Shown here: piece after piece, positions 22,781-24,090 of the stretch | Numbering within the stretch: the first letter of the stretch is position 1 | How the letters are laid out: every line of letters begins with the position of its first letter | Source of the DNA: RUG13091 sp963619935 | GTDB taxonomy: Bacteria; Bacillota_I; Bacilli_A; RFN20; CAG-826 | Direction: 5' to 3' | Assembly (NCBI GenBank): GCA_963619935.1 | Contig: CAVEYA010000061.1 | Span: 1-24,090, forward strand | Length of the DNA: 24,090 nucleotides | Position numbers and translations under genes: made by a program | Notes under the pieces: generated by a model | What the model saw: the letters and a program-made list of their open reading frames with translations, nothing else | What the model was told of the DNA's origin: nothing | The model's database searches: none

Positions 22781-23917
22781 ATGCTTGGTGAAAGACCAAT
22801 TTATTCTGTCACAGATGTTAATCGATACGTTAAAAGCGTTCTTTCACAAGACCAAAATTTAAAATATATTCAAGTGAGAGGTGAGCTATCAAACTTTAAG
22901 CATGGGGCAAATGGCCACCTTTATTTTTCTTTGAAAGATAAAGAATGCTTAATTAACTGTGCGATGTTTAACACTTATTCTACGCATCTTTCTTTTGAGC
23001 CAAAAGATGGTGATGAAGTTATTGTTTTAGCGTCAGTAGATGTTTATCCAGCGAGAGGAACATATCAACTAATTGTTTATGAAATGGATTCAATTGGACA
23101 AGGCGCTCTTCTAATAAAATTAGAAAAGCTAAAAAAAGCATTAGCTAAAGAAGGGCTATTTGATGAATCTCGTAAAAGAGAAATAAATATTTATCCAAAA
23201 GCAGTCGGTGTAATTACTGCAAAAAATAGTGCAGCAATCAGAGACATTGTTTTTAACTTAAAAAGACGTTATCCAATCTGTGATATTTATATATTTCCTA
23301 GTTCTGTACAAGGCGATTCTGCACCTAAAGAATTATTAGAAGCTTTTAATAAATCACAAGAATACGATTTAGACACCTTAATCATTGGACGTGGAGGCGG
23401 TGCTAGTGAGGATTTAAGCGCATTTAACGACGAGAAACTGGTAAGAGCGATTGCTACAAGCAAAATGCCAGTAATTGCGGCTGTAGGGCACGAAATTGAC
23501 TCTACATTGGTAGATTTTGTGGCTGATAAGCGTGCAAGCACACCTACAGGAGCAGCAGAACTAGCCACAGTGGATATGCGCGAGATAGAACAACACTTTC
23601 AAAGCTGTATTGATTCAATGAAAGAAAGTATTGTAAATAAATTAAATGATATGAAGGAAGAAGTAACTTCTTTAAGAAGTGACTTACAAGATCAAATGTT
23701 TGACTACATTGAAGAATGCAAAAGAGAAATTAAAAACTACAAAGACCAATTAGCAATATTGAACCCAAAACAAGTCTTAAAGAGAGGATATTCAATTTTA
23801 TTGAATAGTGAAGGAAAAGCCATTTCTTCAATTAAAGAAATTCAAGCTGGCCAAAAAATAAAAACAGTAGTTAATGATGGCACTATAACAAGTACAGTAG
23901 ATAAAACGGAGGCATAA
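22781..23917 (+). CDS. xseA: Exodeoxyribonuclease VII large subunit
   Basis: The product has 378 residues, shorter than the roughly 450 of E. coli or B. subtilis XseA. With XseB it forms exonuclease VII, which degrades single-stranded DNA from both ends. The N-terminal OB fold (about 1-105) has YIQVRGELSNFK and GHLYFSLKD. The catalytic domain has VGVITAKNSAAIRDI (142-156), GRGGGASEDL (203-212), GHEIDSTLVDFVADKRASTP (236-255) and TGAAE. The shortening lies in the following coiled coil (about 262-345), which binds XseB. The family C-terminus LNPKQVLKRGYSIL is present. ATG directly follows the nusB TAA, with no gap. Confidence 0.96.
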   Translation: MLGERPIYSVTDVNRYVKSVLSQDQNLKYIQVRGELSNFKHGANGHLYFSLKDKECLINCAMFNTYSTHLSFEPKDGDEVIVLASVDVYPARGTYQLIVYEMDSIGQGALLIKLEKLKKALAKEGLFDESRKREINIYPKAVGVITAKNSAAIRDIVFNLKRRYPICDIYIFPSSVQGDSAPKELLEAFNKSQEYDLDTLIIGRGGGASEDLSAFNDEKLVRAIATSKMPVIAAVGHEIDSTLVDFVADKRASTPTGAAELATVDMREIEQHFQSCIDSMKESIVNKLNDMKEEVTSLRSDLQDQMFDYIEECKREIKNYKDQLAILNPKQVLKRGYSILLNSEGKAISSIKEIQAGQKIKTVVNDGTITSTVDKTEA

Positions 23918-23920
23918 ATT

Positions 23921-24090
23921 ATGGCAGAAAAGAAAATTGACTTTGAAAAAGAAGTAAAGAAATTAAATGAGATTGTAGAAAAGATTTCTTCTAAAGCTTT
24001 AAGCCTTGATGAAAGTTTAAAATTATATGAAGAAGGAAACAAAATTATTAAATCTTTAGAAGACGCTTTAACTGAAGCGCAAGAGAAAGT
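23921..24090 (+). CDS. xseB: Exodeoxyribonuclease VII small subunit (partial, runs off the window)
   Basis: The first 56 codons are visible and the gene continues beyond the window. XseB coats the coiled coil of XseA in exonuclease VII. The sequence has the family pattern: FEKEVKKLNEIVEKI near 8-22, then LSLDESLKLYEEG (27-39), and a second helix rich in Lys and Glu (IIKSLEDALTEAQEKV). The ribosome-binding site GGAGG (23908-23912) is inside the end of xseA, and ATG is three bases after its stop. Confidence 0.93.
   Translation, partial: MAEKKIDFEKEVKKLNEIVEKISSKALSLDESLKLYEEGNKIIKSLEDALTEAQEK

Noticed and set aside
1..24090. Use of TGA as tryptophan (genetic code 4)
   Set aside because: All genes read at full length without in-frame TGA and use TGG for tryptophan, so recoding is not in use even though TGA stops are absent.
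1..24090. CRISPR arrays, insertion sequences, tRNA or rRNA genes
   Set aside because: No spaced repeat arrays, transposase motifs, terminal inverted repeats with target duplications, or cloverleaf-forming sequences were seen; nearly all sequence is occupied by housekeeping genes.

Overview
The window is 24 kb of AT-rich chromosome with every recognisable gene on the + strand. Gene content and order point to a low-GC Firmicute of the Bacilli/Mollicutes-related kind, possibly a reduced-genome gut lineage. The evidence is an rplU-prp-rpmA cluster with the Firmicute-type cleavable L27 N-terminus, a fused SecDF, a single bifunctional Rel, an adjacent hisS-aspS pair, and an Asp23-family gene upstream of nusB-xseA-xseB. 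The genus cannot be named from this sequence. All 22 complete genes end in TAA (17) or TAG (5), none in TGA, while tryptophan is TGG, so the standard code is in use but TGA is avoided.

Layout. (1) 1-886: a 60-residue hydrophobic peptide gene with a double-glycine-like leader, followed three bases later by radC (TTG start). (2) 917-1977: promoter, structured L21-type leader, rplU, prp (the protease that trims L27) and rpmA, closed by a strong terminator. (3) 2092-5781: obg, nadE, a previously unlisted 32-residue one-helix membrane protein gene, ruvA and ruvB, packed with gaps of 1-9 bases, then a terminator. (4) 5929-8607: secDF, with its own promoter and terminator. (5) 8648-10213: a short recJ starting five bases after the secDF terminator. 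(6) 10326-13896: two half-transporter ABC exporter genes that look like an asymmetric heterodimer. (7) 13985-19277: rel, hisS, aspS. (8) 19347-21323: transketolase with a terminator. (9) 21443 to the end: an Asp23-family protein, an unrecognised multi-span membrane protein, nusB, xseA and the start of xseB.

Functionally this is mostly housekeeping: ribosome assembly (L21, L27, Prp, Obg), NAD synthesis, recombination and repair (RadC, RuvAB, RecJ, ExoVII), protein export (SecDF), stringent response and aminoacylation (Rel, HisS, AspS), transcription antitermination (NusB) and central carbon metabolism (Tkt). From general knowledge of Bacillus subtilis, blocks rplU-ysxB-rpmA-obg, ruvAB, secDF, recJ, rel and hisS-aspS lie in the same order there, with spo0B, queA-tgt-yajC, apt and dtd between them; here those interspersed genes are absent and the blocks are condensed. 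No tRNA, rRNA, CRISPR, insertion sequence or phage gene was seen, and no gene-free stretch exceeds 300 bases. The least explained items are the leader-bearing peptide upstream of radC, the 32-residue membrane miniprotein, the SecDF lacking the usual proton-relay aspartates, the Asp23/membrane-protein pair, and two 20-bp perfect dyads upstream of obg and the ABC operon.
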